A stretch of DNA of 64,000 nucleotides from Rhodonellum psychrophilum GCM71 = DSM 17998 (GTDB taxonomy: Bacteria > Bacteroidota > Bacteroidia > Cytophagales > Cyclobacteriaceae), in contig NZ_KB906680.1 in NCBI RefSeq assembly GCF_000381545.1, positions 1-64,000 of the forward strand, given 5' to 3'. Position 1 is the first letter of the stretch; each line of letters starts with the position of its first letter. The notes below the pieces were generated by a model. It saw only the letters and a list, made by a program, of their open reading frames with translations, had not been told where the DNA came from and searched no databases. Made by a program: the position numbers and the translations under genes. Shown here piece by piece: positions 9,247 to 16,899 of this stretch.

Positions 9247-10209
9247 TCAATAGATTGTTAGGGTATGCTCTTTATAGGCAATCTGTTTATCGAAAAGAAT
9301 GGAAAGGTTTGCCGCCATCTCATGGAAATCTGAGCCAATGGGAAGTGTTCCCGTTACTTTTTTCAGATCCAATTCATTTGAAGCCAGCACCACTTCCAAT
9401 CCGTAGATTTCCCCGATGATCGCCAAGACTTCTTGCAGGTCATCCTCTTTTAGCTTCAGTTTCCCCTCTTTCCAAGCTGAAATCCGGTCAAGGTTTTTGT
9501 GGGGTTCCACGGTCAATTTCCGGGAATTCCCATCAAATTTCGCCAACTCTCCGGGTTCAAGGAAATAAGCTTCTTCATGCCCAATCCCCTCTTTATTCAG
9601 ATTGATTTTGACACTTCCCTCGATCAGCCCCACGGCAAAGAGATCCTGCATGTTTTTCATGTTGAAAGTGGTTCCAAACACTTCCACCGCAAATGGATCC
9701 CCCTCATTGATATGAAACCTTTGTGGATCACTGGTCTTGGCCACTTCGAAGTAGGCCTCTCCTTCCATTTGTACCTTGCGGTCAAAGGTTGTCCAGTGGG
9801 AATTGGCATAAGACAATTTGGAATTTCCATTCAGGGTAATCTTCGTTCCATCCGGCAATTCGAACCGGGCCACTTCCCCGGGCTGTGTTTCATAAGAAAT
9901 GAAATCCGGTTGCCGCGCTGTCCAAAACAAATAAGAATACACCGCCACAAGACCAAAAACCGCCGCAACCCTCAGATAAGAGAGAATCAGATGTTTTTTC
10001 CTGGATTTTGCTTCGGCAAGGTTTTTTTGAACGGTGATTGCCCCAAACATTTTATTCCTCAGGGAAACCAACTCCGCCTCCGAAATCGAATCGGTAAACA
10101 AAGTTCCCCCATCAATCCCCTCACCATCGACACCCATTTCTGTGGTCTCGAAAGTTTCCGACTGGAGATCCAGTGGTTCATGAAATAAATGGAGAGGATT
10201 TTCCTTCAT
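9247..10209 (-). CDS. FecR-family anti-sigma factor
   Basis: The product is 320 residues. There is a cytoplasmic N-terminal part of about 80 residues, one membrane segment (about 88-105, VAAVFGLVAVYSYLFW), a periplasmic FecR domain (about 115-210, with ARFELPDGTKITLNGNSKLSY and GEAYFEVAKT), and a C-terminal DUF4974-like domain (LQEVLAIIGEIYGLEVVL). FecR proteins hold or activate an ECF sigma factor in response to a signal from an STN-domain transporter. It lies 67 bp after the sigma gene and 227 bp before susC, which completes a FecI-FecR-STN transporter set. Confidence 0.93.
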   Translation of the reverse strand: MKENPLHLFHEPLDLQSETFETTEMGVDGEGIDGGTLFTDSISEAELVSLRNKMFGAITVQKNLAEAKSRKKHLILSYLRVAAVFGLVAVYSYLFWTARQPDFISYETQPGEVARFELPDGTKITLNGNSKLSYANSHWTTFDRKVQMEGEAYFEVAKTSDPQRFHINEGDPFAVEVFGTTFNMKNMQDLFAVGLIEGSVKINLNKEGIGHEEAYFLEPGELAKFDGNSRKLTVEPHKNLDRISAWKEGKLKLKEDDLQEVLAIIGEIYGLEVVLASNELDLKKVTGTLPIGSDFHEMAANLSILFDKQIAYKEHTLTIY

Positions 10210-10276
10210 TGCTTTTGTCTTCTATCTTATAAGTCACTTATGACGGAATAATCCTCCATCGCAAAACCGAAAATTT

Positions 10277-10870
10277 TCAAAATAATATCAAATCCCCCGT
10301 AAGGACCAGAAATGAAAAGGAATACTTTGTCAATTGTTCGCGAATCTCTTTCAATGCTTTGATCATGTGTTTCTCCACCGTGCTTACAGAAATCTCCATG
10401 TTCGCCGCAATTTCATTGTAACTCAAGCCGCCATTGAACCTCAATTCATATACTCTTTTTCTTTGTGTAGGGAAGTGGGTGACCACTTTCTTGATACAGG
10501 ATTTCAAGTCCTTGTAAAAAACCCGCTCTTCCACATGGGACACATTTTTTTCTCCTTTGGACTTCTCTGCCGAGGCAAATTTTTCCCTTACAGACTGGGC
10601 TTTGTGGTGGTTGATGACTTTGTACTTGATCGCCGTAAAAAAATAAGAGGCCAGGGAGGTATGGATATTCAACTCCTTTCGTTTTGCCCAAAAATCAATA
10701 AAAACCTCCTGAACCATCCCTTCCACCACTTCTCGTTTTCCCGATCTTTGGTAACCATAATTGAAAAGTTTCTTCCAATATCGATCATAAATGATCTCAA
10801 AGGCGGATTCATCTCCGTTTTTCACCCTCTCCACCAAGGATTCATCACTTTGTTCTAAATTTGACATCAT
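10277..10870 (-). CDS. ECF RNA polymerase sigma factor, FecI-like
   Basis: The product is 197 residues, normal for the ECF sigma-70 group found with FecR in Bacteroidota. Region 2 is seen as AFEIIYDRYWKKLFNYGYQ and VQEVFIDFWAKR, and region 4 as LRFNGGLSYNEIAANMEISVSTVEKHMIKALKEIRE. The product should direct transcription of the downstream susCD operon once released by FecR. Two adjacent ATGs (10870 and 10867) make the exact start trivial. It is the first gene of the minus-strand run. Confidence 0.93.
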   Translation of the reverse strand: MMSNLEQSDESLVERVKNGDESAFEIIYDRYWKKLFNYGYQRSGKREVVEGMVQEVFIDFWAKRKELNIHTSLASYFFTAIKYKVINHHKAQSVREKFASAEKSKGEKNVSHVEERVFYKDLKSCIKKVVTHFPTQRKRVYELRFNGGLSYNEIAANMEISVSTVEKHMIKALKEIREQLTKYSFSFLVLTGDLILF

Positions 10871-11144
10871 CTGAATAGGTAAAGTTTTCCAATAGGCCTC
10901 GTCGAAATTTTAAATGGCAGGGTATTTAAGGTATTGCTTATTTTTAAAACCATATTTTATAAATTATGCAACAATTTAAAAATTCATTGTCAATATTAAA
11001 ACCATATTTTAGATTATTTACACTTTTTTTAATAATACTGGTTTATTTTTAAACCTAATCAGATTTTCAGTTGAAAGAATGCGCTGCCTATTTAAGACAG
11101 GCATCCACATTCATTTTCCCAAAAAGATACATTCCTCGTGGCTA
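10871..11144. other. AT-rich divergent intergenic region
   Basis: This part between the sigma gene and repeat D is very AT-rich, with two occurrences of the string aaaaccatattttaaa-like (near 10947 and 10999). No gene was seen. It presumably holds the sigma operon promoter, but no box could be assigned confidently. Confidence 0.4.
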
Positions 11145-11317
11145 GGAATCCGTGTGGTGCACTGCCCTTCTTATTCCAGACTGGAATTCACTCATAATCA
11201 ATCCGTTAAACACTGTTCATGGCTTCACCATATCAGTAATGCGACTTGTTCTTACAAGGGTCTGATCTTCTTGCAGTTCCAAGCCAATTGGAAAACCCAA
11301 TGCATATTTCGGCTTGT
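11145..11317 (-). repeat. Dispersed repeat copy D (degenerate)
   Basis: Reverse-oriented, diverged copy. Recognisable parts are gtggtgcactgcc at its right end, the internal ggcttcaccat segment, ctgatcttcttgcagttcc, and the end aatgcatatttcggctt. It lies directly upstream of the barrel gene at 11391. Confidence 0.6.
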
Positions 11318-11353
11318 AGGGATTTGGATAGGATCATTTTATTTTTTTGGTCT

Positions 11354-11361
11354 TATCTTTG
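11354..11361 (+). promoter_or_regulatory. -7 promoter box TATCTTTG
   Basis: An exact TAnnTTTG match 29 bp before the ATG at 11391. No clear TTTG was found at the preferred 19-bp spacing, so the call rests on the -7 box and position. Confidence 0.35.
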
Positions 11362-11390
11362 CCTATTGATTAAGGAAATCACCTTTTAGT

Positions 11391-12176
11391 ATGAAAAAAT
11401 TTTTGTTGGGTTCAATATTTTGCTTAGCGCTATTGACCCATACGGCAGACGCACAGGAATACCATTCGAGATGGATTTTTATCTCCGAATTTTCCCCTTC
11501 CTTTCCAACGGACAAAGCTAAAATCCTTGAAAACCCCTACCAAAGCCAGAGTCTGGAATGGAGAAACAGTTTGGGCATGAGGATTTTTGGAGAAATGTTC
11601 ATTGGATTCAATGTTACTTTTCGATCCTACAATCAAAAAGAAACTGCCATCTATCCTGACAATGAGCCTTCTGGAATTACCAGCACGTACAATTATAACC
11701 TGGAAAACAAACTTTTTGGAATGGGGCCTTTCCTCACAAAATTTTTTGAAGTGAGTCCAAATTTTTACTTAACAGCAACTGTCCTGGCCAATTTGGAGCA
11801 AGGAAGGGGAAAACAAAGCATATTGAAAGACACGAACTGCCAGAACTGTTTTGAAAATACAGCCAATGTCAATTTTACCGGAGAATCCAATGTCATCCTA
11901 AACCGGGAATTCAAGGAGCTTGTCCTTTATGGCAACGCAGAGGTTGGATTGATTTATCTCATCAACCCATCCTTAGCGGTGAATGCCAACCTGATGTTGT
12001 TTCGCTACGAAAGAAACAGCTCACGTTCAGGAAAATCAAGAGTGGATGATTCCCGGGGCGCTGAAGTGGACCGTAAGGTAAATGTCTCCAACAGGGGAAT
12101 TTCTCATGTAATGGAAAGACCCATCCTACGCATTGGCATCGTCATTCCTCTGGGCCTTTGGGAAAGCAGGTATTGA
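11391..12176 (+). CDS. Outer-membrane beta-barrel protein of unknown function
   Basis: The product is 261 residues with a signal peptide MKKFLLGSIFCLALLTHTADA. The mature part alternates hydrophobic and polar residues in strands separated by polar turns (for example VILNREFKELVLYGNAEVGLIYLINPSLAVNANLMLFRYER), as in 8-10-stranded outer-membrane barrels. A pair of cysteines (DTNCQNC) lies in a loop near residue 148. No family can be named. It stands alone on the plus strand between two minus-strand transcription units, with a candidate -7 promoter box 29 bp upstream. Confidence 0.6.
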   Translation: MKKFLLGSIFCLALLTHTADAQEYHSRWIFISEFSPSFPTDKAKILENPYQSQSLEWRNSLGMRIFGEMFIGFNVTFRSYNQKETAIYPDNEPSGITSTYNYNLENKLFGMGPFLTKFFEVSPNFYLTATVLANLEQGRGKQSILKDTNCQNCFENTANVNFTGESNVILNREFKELVLYGNAEVGLIYLINPSLAVNANLMLFRYERNSSRSGKSRVDDSRGAEVDRKVNVSNRGISHVMERPILRIGIVIPLGLWESRY

Positions 12177-12236
12177 GCTTGTCGAGATATTTTGCAGCGT
12201 TTAGGGCAGAACCGTTTATCCCCCTTTCCGCTGCCG

Positions 12237-14132
12237 CTACTTCCTCACCCTGAAAGGAATTGCGGGCAAATCACCGCTGTTGTACAGATTCACTTCGGGA
12301 TTATCCGCCCAGGCATACCGGATTTCAAGGGGAGATTTGACGCTTGCATGCGAAACTTCCACTTGATTGGGCGCAATGAGCTTTCCTTTGGCGGGATAAA
12401 AAACGCCATCTTCCCCGGCCAGAATAAATCCCAACACGGCATCCCCTGACCTGAGCTTCAAGCCCTCTCCGCAATACTCAAACTCGAGCCTGACCTTATC
12501 GGTACCAAAATCGGCATTTTTGAGCTTTGGTCCCGAAAAAAGCAACTCTTCCCCATAGGCCACTTTCTTGGCCGCCAACCAAAGTCTGTGGCCGACATCT
12601 TTTTTGTTTCTGGGATGAATGTCTTCGGCATTTCCCACATCGATGGTCACGGCCATCCCGGTATTGGGAAGCGCCAGGGTATTGGTTTGGGCCTCACGCA
12701 AAAATGCCCAGTTGGATTCCGGCTGGACTTCCTTTCTTTCCTGCCAATTGGCCAACTGGACAAAAAGGAAGGGGAAATCCCCAATGCCCCAAGCCTGTCT
12801 CCATTGCGTGATCAATGCCGAAAACAATTCCTGATAGTGTTCGTGCTGATCCGCATTGCTTTCACCTTGGTACCAGATCACCCCTTTGATGGGATAGTTG
12901 AGGATGGGCGCTAGCATGGCATTGTACATAAAGCCGGGCTGATAGTGGTGGCTTTCCACGATGGGGATGGCTTCTTCTACCCTATTGTTGTATTTCCAAT
13001 CCCCCTCCAGGGAGATGGTTTTGCCTTCGGTTTTCAGATAAAACTGCTTCTCCTTTCCCAAAACGGGGCTGTTGTCCCATGTATTGATGATCCTGATGGC
13101 CATCAGATTCTCCCCCTTCTTCAGCATCCCTGCGGGGATGATCATTTCATTCACCTGGTCGCCCCAATCCTTGTAGAAAAGGCGCATCCCATTCAGATAC
13201 ACATAGGCCATCTGCTGGATATCGCCCAGGTTCAGTTTTACATTTTCGGTCTGATTGACGGTGAATTTTTTCCTGAACCAGGCGATATCCCGAAAGGGAT
13301 TGTCCTGTGGAAGCTTTACCGTGGACCAGGCACTGTCATTGTAGGCAAGATTTGCCACCCCTTGGATCTCACCATTTTCAGGAGCGGCCACCAATTCATT
13401 TCTTTTCAATTCCCTGAGCTTGTTGTCAATGACCTCCTGCTTCCAGTAATCCGCCCGGCTGATCACGTCCTTGGCTTTTTCTTGGTATGCCGGCAATTCC
13501 GTCAATTTCTCCGCCGCAAGCCATCCTTCCGCAGGAGTTCCCCCCCAGTTGCTTTCGATGATCCCAATGGGAATCCCTTTTTCGAGGTGGTTTTGCTTGG
13601 CAAAGAACCAGGCGATGGCCGAAAATTTCAGGATATTGTTCGCGTCCGCGGTTTTCCATTCCCCGCCCCGCACGTCAAATTTATGCTTGGCATCATAATC
13701 ATGCGGGATTTTGAAGAACCGAATCAAGGGATAATCGCTGTCGGCTATTTCCTGGGACAATCCTTCCACACCGGCACTCAGCACCCATTCCATATTGGAT
13801 TGGCCGCCTGCGAGCCAGACCTCACCCACTTGTAGATCATAGAATTTCTTTCCATTGACTTCCAGTTCATAGGGACCACCGGCAGGCAGTGGATCCAGTT
13901 CCACCAGCCATTTCCCCACTTTGTCAATTTTGGTTTCCTTTTCCTGACCTTTAAATTTGACCAAGACCTTTTTCCCAGGAATGCCCTCCCCCCAAATCCG
14001 GATCGGCTGCTCCCGCTGCAAGACCATTTGGTCCCCAAAAATCTTCGGGAGAAATACCTCGGTCAAAGGTTCATCGTCTTTACATGAGGCAGTCAAGAGC
14101 AACAGCATTGCGAAAAAAAGGAAGTTTTTCAT
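12237..14132 (-). CDS. Sialate O-acetylesterase-like SGNH hydrolase, lipoprotein
   Basis: From ATG 14132 the product is 631 residues; an upstream ATG at 14186 adds 18 residues ahead of a good signal, so the later start is preferred. MKNFLFFAMLLLLTASC is a lipoprotein signal. SGNH blocks are visible: WLAGGQSNMEWVL (nucleophile Ser), WYQGESNAD, and the late DIHPRNKKDVGHRL (Asp/His). A jelly-roll insertion (about 270-390, with GDIQQMAYVYLNG) splits the catalytic domain, as in this family of 480-650 residues. Such enzymes deacetylate sialic acids or acetylated plant glycans; given the xylan genes elsewhere in the window, acetyl-xylan is possible. Confidence 0.88.
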   Translation of the reverse strand: MKNFLFFAMLLLLTASCKDDEPLTEVFLPKIFGDQMVLQREQPIRIWGEGIPGKKVLVKFKGQEKETKIDKVGKWLVELDPLPAGGPYELEVNGKKFYDLQVGEVWLAGGQSNMEWVLSAGVEGLSQEIADSDYPLIRFFKIPHDYDAKHKFDVRGGEWKTADANNILKFSAIAWFFAKQNHLEKGIPIGIIESNWGGTPAEGWLAAEKLTELPAYQEKAKDVISRADYWKQEVIDNKLRELKRNELVAAPENGEIQGVANLAYNDSAWSTVKLPQDNPFRDIAWFRKKFTVNQTENVKLNLGDIQQMAYVYLNGMRLFYKDWGDQVNEMIIPAGMLKKGENLMAIRIINTWDNSPVLGKEKQFYLKTEGKTISLEGDWKYNNRVEEAIPIVESHHYQPGFMYNAMLAPILNYPIKGVIWYQGESNADQHEHYQELFSALITQWRQAWGIGDFPFLFVQLANWQERKEVQPESNWAFLREAQTNTLALPNTGMAVTIDVGNAEDIHPRNKKDVGHRLWLAAKKVAYGEELLFSGPKLKNADFGTDKVRLEFEYCGEGLKLRSGDAVLGFILAGEDGVFYPAKGKLIAPNQVEVSHASVKSPLEIRYAWADNPEVNLYNSGDLPAIPFRVRK

Positions 14133-14585
14133 GTTAGGAAGTAAGAGGTTTGAAAACGGAATGAAAGATAGACTTTCGGTTTTCAATTGTCAAGTTTATG
14201 CGTGTTTGGGGAAAGAAGTACGAGGTAAAAGCTAAAATTGTGACATTTCAGAACCGGATTAAAGTATATCTTGCCCTGATTCCAATTGAGGTGCCTGTCA
14301 AAATTAAATGATTAAATGCGTATTTGGATATTTAGGAATTAGTTATACTTTTAGATAGGTGAAAAATAAGGGGGAGTTTTGGTGGCATGTATGGCAAATG
14401 GCATGCCTTACGCCATAATGGCGGGAATCAAACTGTTGAACAAAACCTCCTGCGTCGGTAGTTATTTCGGCAGTTAGTTATGATTTTTATCTTTATCCTT
14501 CTGATTTTTAGACAGATGGGTTATTTTTATAGCATGTTTAATCTAAATTCCTTTCAATCATGGAAAAAAAAGCCTTCGCCAAAGG
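14133..14585. other. Intergenic region with clustered palindromes left of the IS91 element
   Basis: No gene is supported. At 14384-14407 GGCATG faces CATGCC, and at 14411-14423 CGCCAT-A-ATGGCG is a perfect 6+1+6 palindrome. Further on (about 14469) GGCAGTTAG resembles the GGCGGTTAG seen at the attC-like site at 21926. These could mark the left end of the IS91-type element or a decayed cassette boundary. A frame starting MEKKAFAKGWW at 14560 is out of phase with the recombinase and short. Confidence 0.4.
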
Positions 14586-15395
14586 ATGGTGGAAGAGATG
14601 CAGATCAGAAACTATGCTGCAAGAACCATCCGGAACTACACCGAATCCATCTCACGTCTCGCACTGCATTTCAGGCAGTCTCCCGAGCTGTTGGAAACTC
14701 AGCAGATCAAGGATTTCATCCACCATTCCTACTATAACCAAAAACTGTCCGTTTCCTCAGTCAACCAACTCATCAGTGCTTTAAAAATACTTTTTTTAGG
14801 AGTGTTGGGCAGGGAATGGGATAACATAAGTATCAAAAGACCTAAAAGAGAGAAAAAGCTTCCCAATATCCTTTCAAGGGAAGAGCTGACCCGGATCCTC
14901 AGCCTTACCCAAAACCGGAAACATTACTGTATTTTCTCACTTACATATTCCGCCGGACTCAGACTCAATGAAGTCACCAACATCCGTTTCCCAGATATTG
15001 ATGCAGCAAGGATGCAACTTAAGGTAAGGTACGGAAAAGGCAGCAAAGACAGATTCACGCTTTTGTCCAACAGGGTCCTGAAAGAACTCAGGGACTATTA
15101 CAGGGAGTTTCATCCCAGAAACTATCTCTTTGAAGGAGCCAAACGTGGGGAACCGATTAGCCATCGAACTGTCCAGACAGTTTTCAAACAGGCGACCAAA
15201 CGTGCCGGCATCACCAAGGACGTGTCGTTTCACAGCCTGAGACACTCCTTTGCCACCCACCTGCTGGAGCAGGGAACCAACCTGAGGATGATTCAGCAGC
15301 TGATGGGGCACACCTCTCTCAAGACTACCACTGTATATCTTCACGTGAGCCATATTGAGCCTTCCCAGATCAAAAGTCCTCTGGACAACCTGTAA
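14586..15395 (+). CDS. Tyrosine recombinase / integrase of the IS91-type element
   Basis: The product is 269 residues, short for a XerD-like enzyme but complete. It has an N-terminal SAM-like core-binding domain (1-85) and a catalytic domain with the full set: R126 (AGLRLNE), K154 (GKGSKDR), H216 and R219 (HSLRH), H242 (GHTS) and nucleophile Y251 (TTVYLH). The first ATG after an in-frame TAA at 14544 is at 14586. The stop overlaps the transposase start by one base (TAATG), so the two are translationally coupled. It lacks the additional motif expected of integron IntI enzymes as far as can be judged, so it is more likely the IS91 partner recombinase than a cassette integrase. Confidence 0.9.
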   Translation: MVEEMQIRNYAARTIRNYTESISRLALHFRQSPELLETQQIKDFIHHSYYNQKLSVSSVNQLISALKILFLGVLGREWDNISIKRPKREKKLPNILSREELTRILSLTQNRKHYCIFSLTYSAGLRLNEVTNIRFPDIDAARMQLKVRYGKGSKDRFTLLSNRVLKELRDYYREFHPRNYLFEGAKRGEPISHRTVQTVFKQATKRAGITKDVSFHSLRHSFATHLLEQGTNLRMIQQLMGHTSLKTTTVYLHVSHIEPSQIKSPLDNL

Positions 15396-16567
15396 TGGAA
15401 GCCGTCAATGCCCGGAATTCAGGCGCAGAGCTTTCGGATATCCTTCTTTTGAACAAAAATGCCTTCTTTTCCCATAACAAGCTTTGTGTGGACCAGATCA
15501 AGGCATATGAAGCCATCATCGGATGCAGGACCTCCAAAATGGGGAGCCACACGCTGGTCTGTGACAACTGCGAACACAAAAAGACCTGCTATAACAGCTG
15601 TAGAAACCGCCACTGTCCCAAATGCCAATATGTCAAACAGGTAGTCTGGGTGGAGAAACTCAAGGCAAGACTGTTGCCCGTGAGATACTTCCATATCGTT
15701 TTCACAGTCCCGGAGTTTCTCAACAGCATATTTTACATCAACCAGCGGGAATGTTACGACATGCTTTTCTCATCTTCGGCCCAGACAATGAAAAAGGCAG
15801 CAGCAAATCCGGAATTTCTCGGTGCTGAAACGGGCTGCCTTTCCGTATTGCACACTTGGGGACAATCCCTGAATTACCATCCCCATATCCACATGCTTGT
15901 ACCTGCGGGCGGACTGGATCCAGATGGAATGGAATGGGTAAAGGCAAACCGAAAATTCTTTGTTCCGGTAAAGGCCATATCGAAAATCTTCAGAGGTGTT
16001 TTCATGGACAGGCTCAGGAAAGCGATTGCGGCAGGTTCACTCAACATCCCGCAAAAACAGTCGGCACTGTATGCAAACCCGAAGAAACTTAATTGTTTGG
16101 CATATGAAAAATACTGGCACATACATATCAAAAAAACTTTCCGGGGAGCAAACCAAGTCGTCAGCTATCTTGGCAGGTACACACATAGGGTCGCCATCAG
16201 CAACAGCAGGATACTGGATACAGACGGGAAAACCGTTAGCTTCAGATGGAAAGACTACCGTGACAACCGGCACAAGGTCATGGAGCTGCCCTGCGGGGAA
16301 TTCATCAGACGATTTATGCAACACATACTACCAAACGGGTTTTACAAAATCAGGTACTTCGGTATATTGGCACCAGCCAACAGCAGGACCAAAATGAATG
16401 ATTGCCATTGTCTTTTAAACCAAAAAAGACAGGTCTCTCACTATGAAGGGCTAACGACGTATGAAGTTCTCAGAAAGCTTTTGGATGAAAATATCTTCAG
16501 ATGTACCTGCTGCGGTAAAGGAACAATGGGTTTTGGAAAACCACAACCAGATAATGGAATACCCTGA
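15395..16567 (+). CDS. IS91-family Y2 transposase
   Basis: The product is 390 residues. An N-terminal zinc-binding region has repeated cysteines (CDNCEHKKTCYNSC, then CRNRHCPKC at about residues 50-75). The rolling-circle-type core contains the metal-binding NYHPHIHMLVPAGG and the paired tyrosines in YLGRYTHRVAISN, both hallmarks of IS91/ISCR HUH transposases. The C-terminal part ends with a further CTCCGKG knuckle. It nicks single strands and moves the element by rolling-circle transposition. Such elements can mobilise adjacent DNA by one-ended transposition, which is relevant to the foreign genes directly downstream. Confidence 0.93.
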   Translation: MEAVNARNSGAELSDILLLNKNAFFSHNKLCVDQIKAYEAIIGCRTSKMGSHTLVCDNCEHKKTCYNSCRNRHCPKCQYVKQVVWVEKLKARLLPVRYFHIVFTVPEFLNSIFYINQRECYDMLFSSSAQTMKKAAANPEFLGAETGCLSVLHTWGQSLNYHPHIHMLVPAGGLDPDGMEWVKANRKFFVPVKAISKIFRGVFMDRLRKAIAAGSLNIPQKQSALYANPKKLNCLAYEKYWHIHIKKTFRGANQVVSYLGRYTHRVAISNSRILDTDGKTVSFRWKDYRDNRHKVMELPCGEFIRRFMQHILPNGFYKIRYFGILAPANSRTKMNDCHCLLNQKRQVSHYEGLTTYEVLRKLLDENIFRCTCCGKGTMGFGKPQPDNGIP

Positions 16568-16776
16568 AAAGGATAAGGTTGAAAGTTCTTTGACATCTTG
16601 AAGCAAACAACCAAGGCAGGGCGCTGCGAGGAAAAGGTATGCCCAAAAACAATCAACAAGTGTCCAAAAGCATGTCAAACACAACAAAAAAGAACGTCCC
16701 CAAGGAATTTTCCGTCATCTTCGTCCAAAACCAAGGCAAATAAATGCCCATAATCCCGGAGGCTCCGTCCAACTAT

Positions 16777-16858
16777 GTTTTAACCGCAATTTTGGATTAT
16801 CGAATAAAATAGTTATTTTTTTGCCTGAATTGCGTTTAAAACACTTTACGTTACAAGC
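16777..16858. repeat. attC-like imperfect palindrome upstream of the giant ATPase gene
   Basis: A 19-nt arm at 16777-16795 (GTTTTAACCGCAATTTTGG) pairs with 16824-16842 with 16 of 19 matches across a 28-nt spacer, followed by CTTTACGTTACAAGC (the ACGTTA part at 16848). Size, imperfect stem and a trailing ACGTT resemble an integron-type recombination site. It does not fit the strict GTTRRRY consensus, so 'attC-like' is tentative. Confidence 0.4.
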
Positions 16859-16899
16859 AAGTGTAAAGACTGCCCCGTCCTAAAATAGGTTGACTAAAA

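Larger units (their letters stand above)
14586..16567 (+). mobile_element. IS91-family element with paired tyrosine recombinase (outer ends not resolved)
   Basis: Two overlapping genes (recombinase, then Y2 transposase) form the coding part of an IS91-type element. Coordinates cover only the coding span; the true ends probably lie between about 14380 and 14585 on the left and 16568-16776 on the right. IS91 elements do not make target duplications, so ends cannot be fixed from one copy. Some IS91-family elements are known to carry an upstream phage-integrase-like gene, as here. Confidence 0.75.

Noticed and set aside
14480-14784. Frames upstream of and overlapping the recombinase start (one beginning MEKKAFAKGWW)
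   Set aside because: They are out of phase with the recombinase, short, and show no domain. A frameshifted longer recombinase was considered, but the in-frame stop at 14544 and the complete fold from 14586 make it unnecessary.
14586-15395. Recombinase as an integron integrase (IntI)
   Set aside because: It is coupled to an IS91 transposase by a one-base overlap, is only 269 residues, and I see no IntI-specific insert or adjacent attI-like site.
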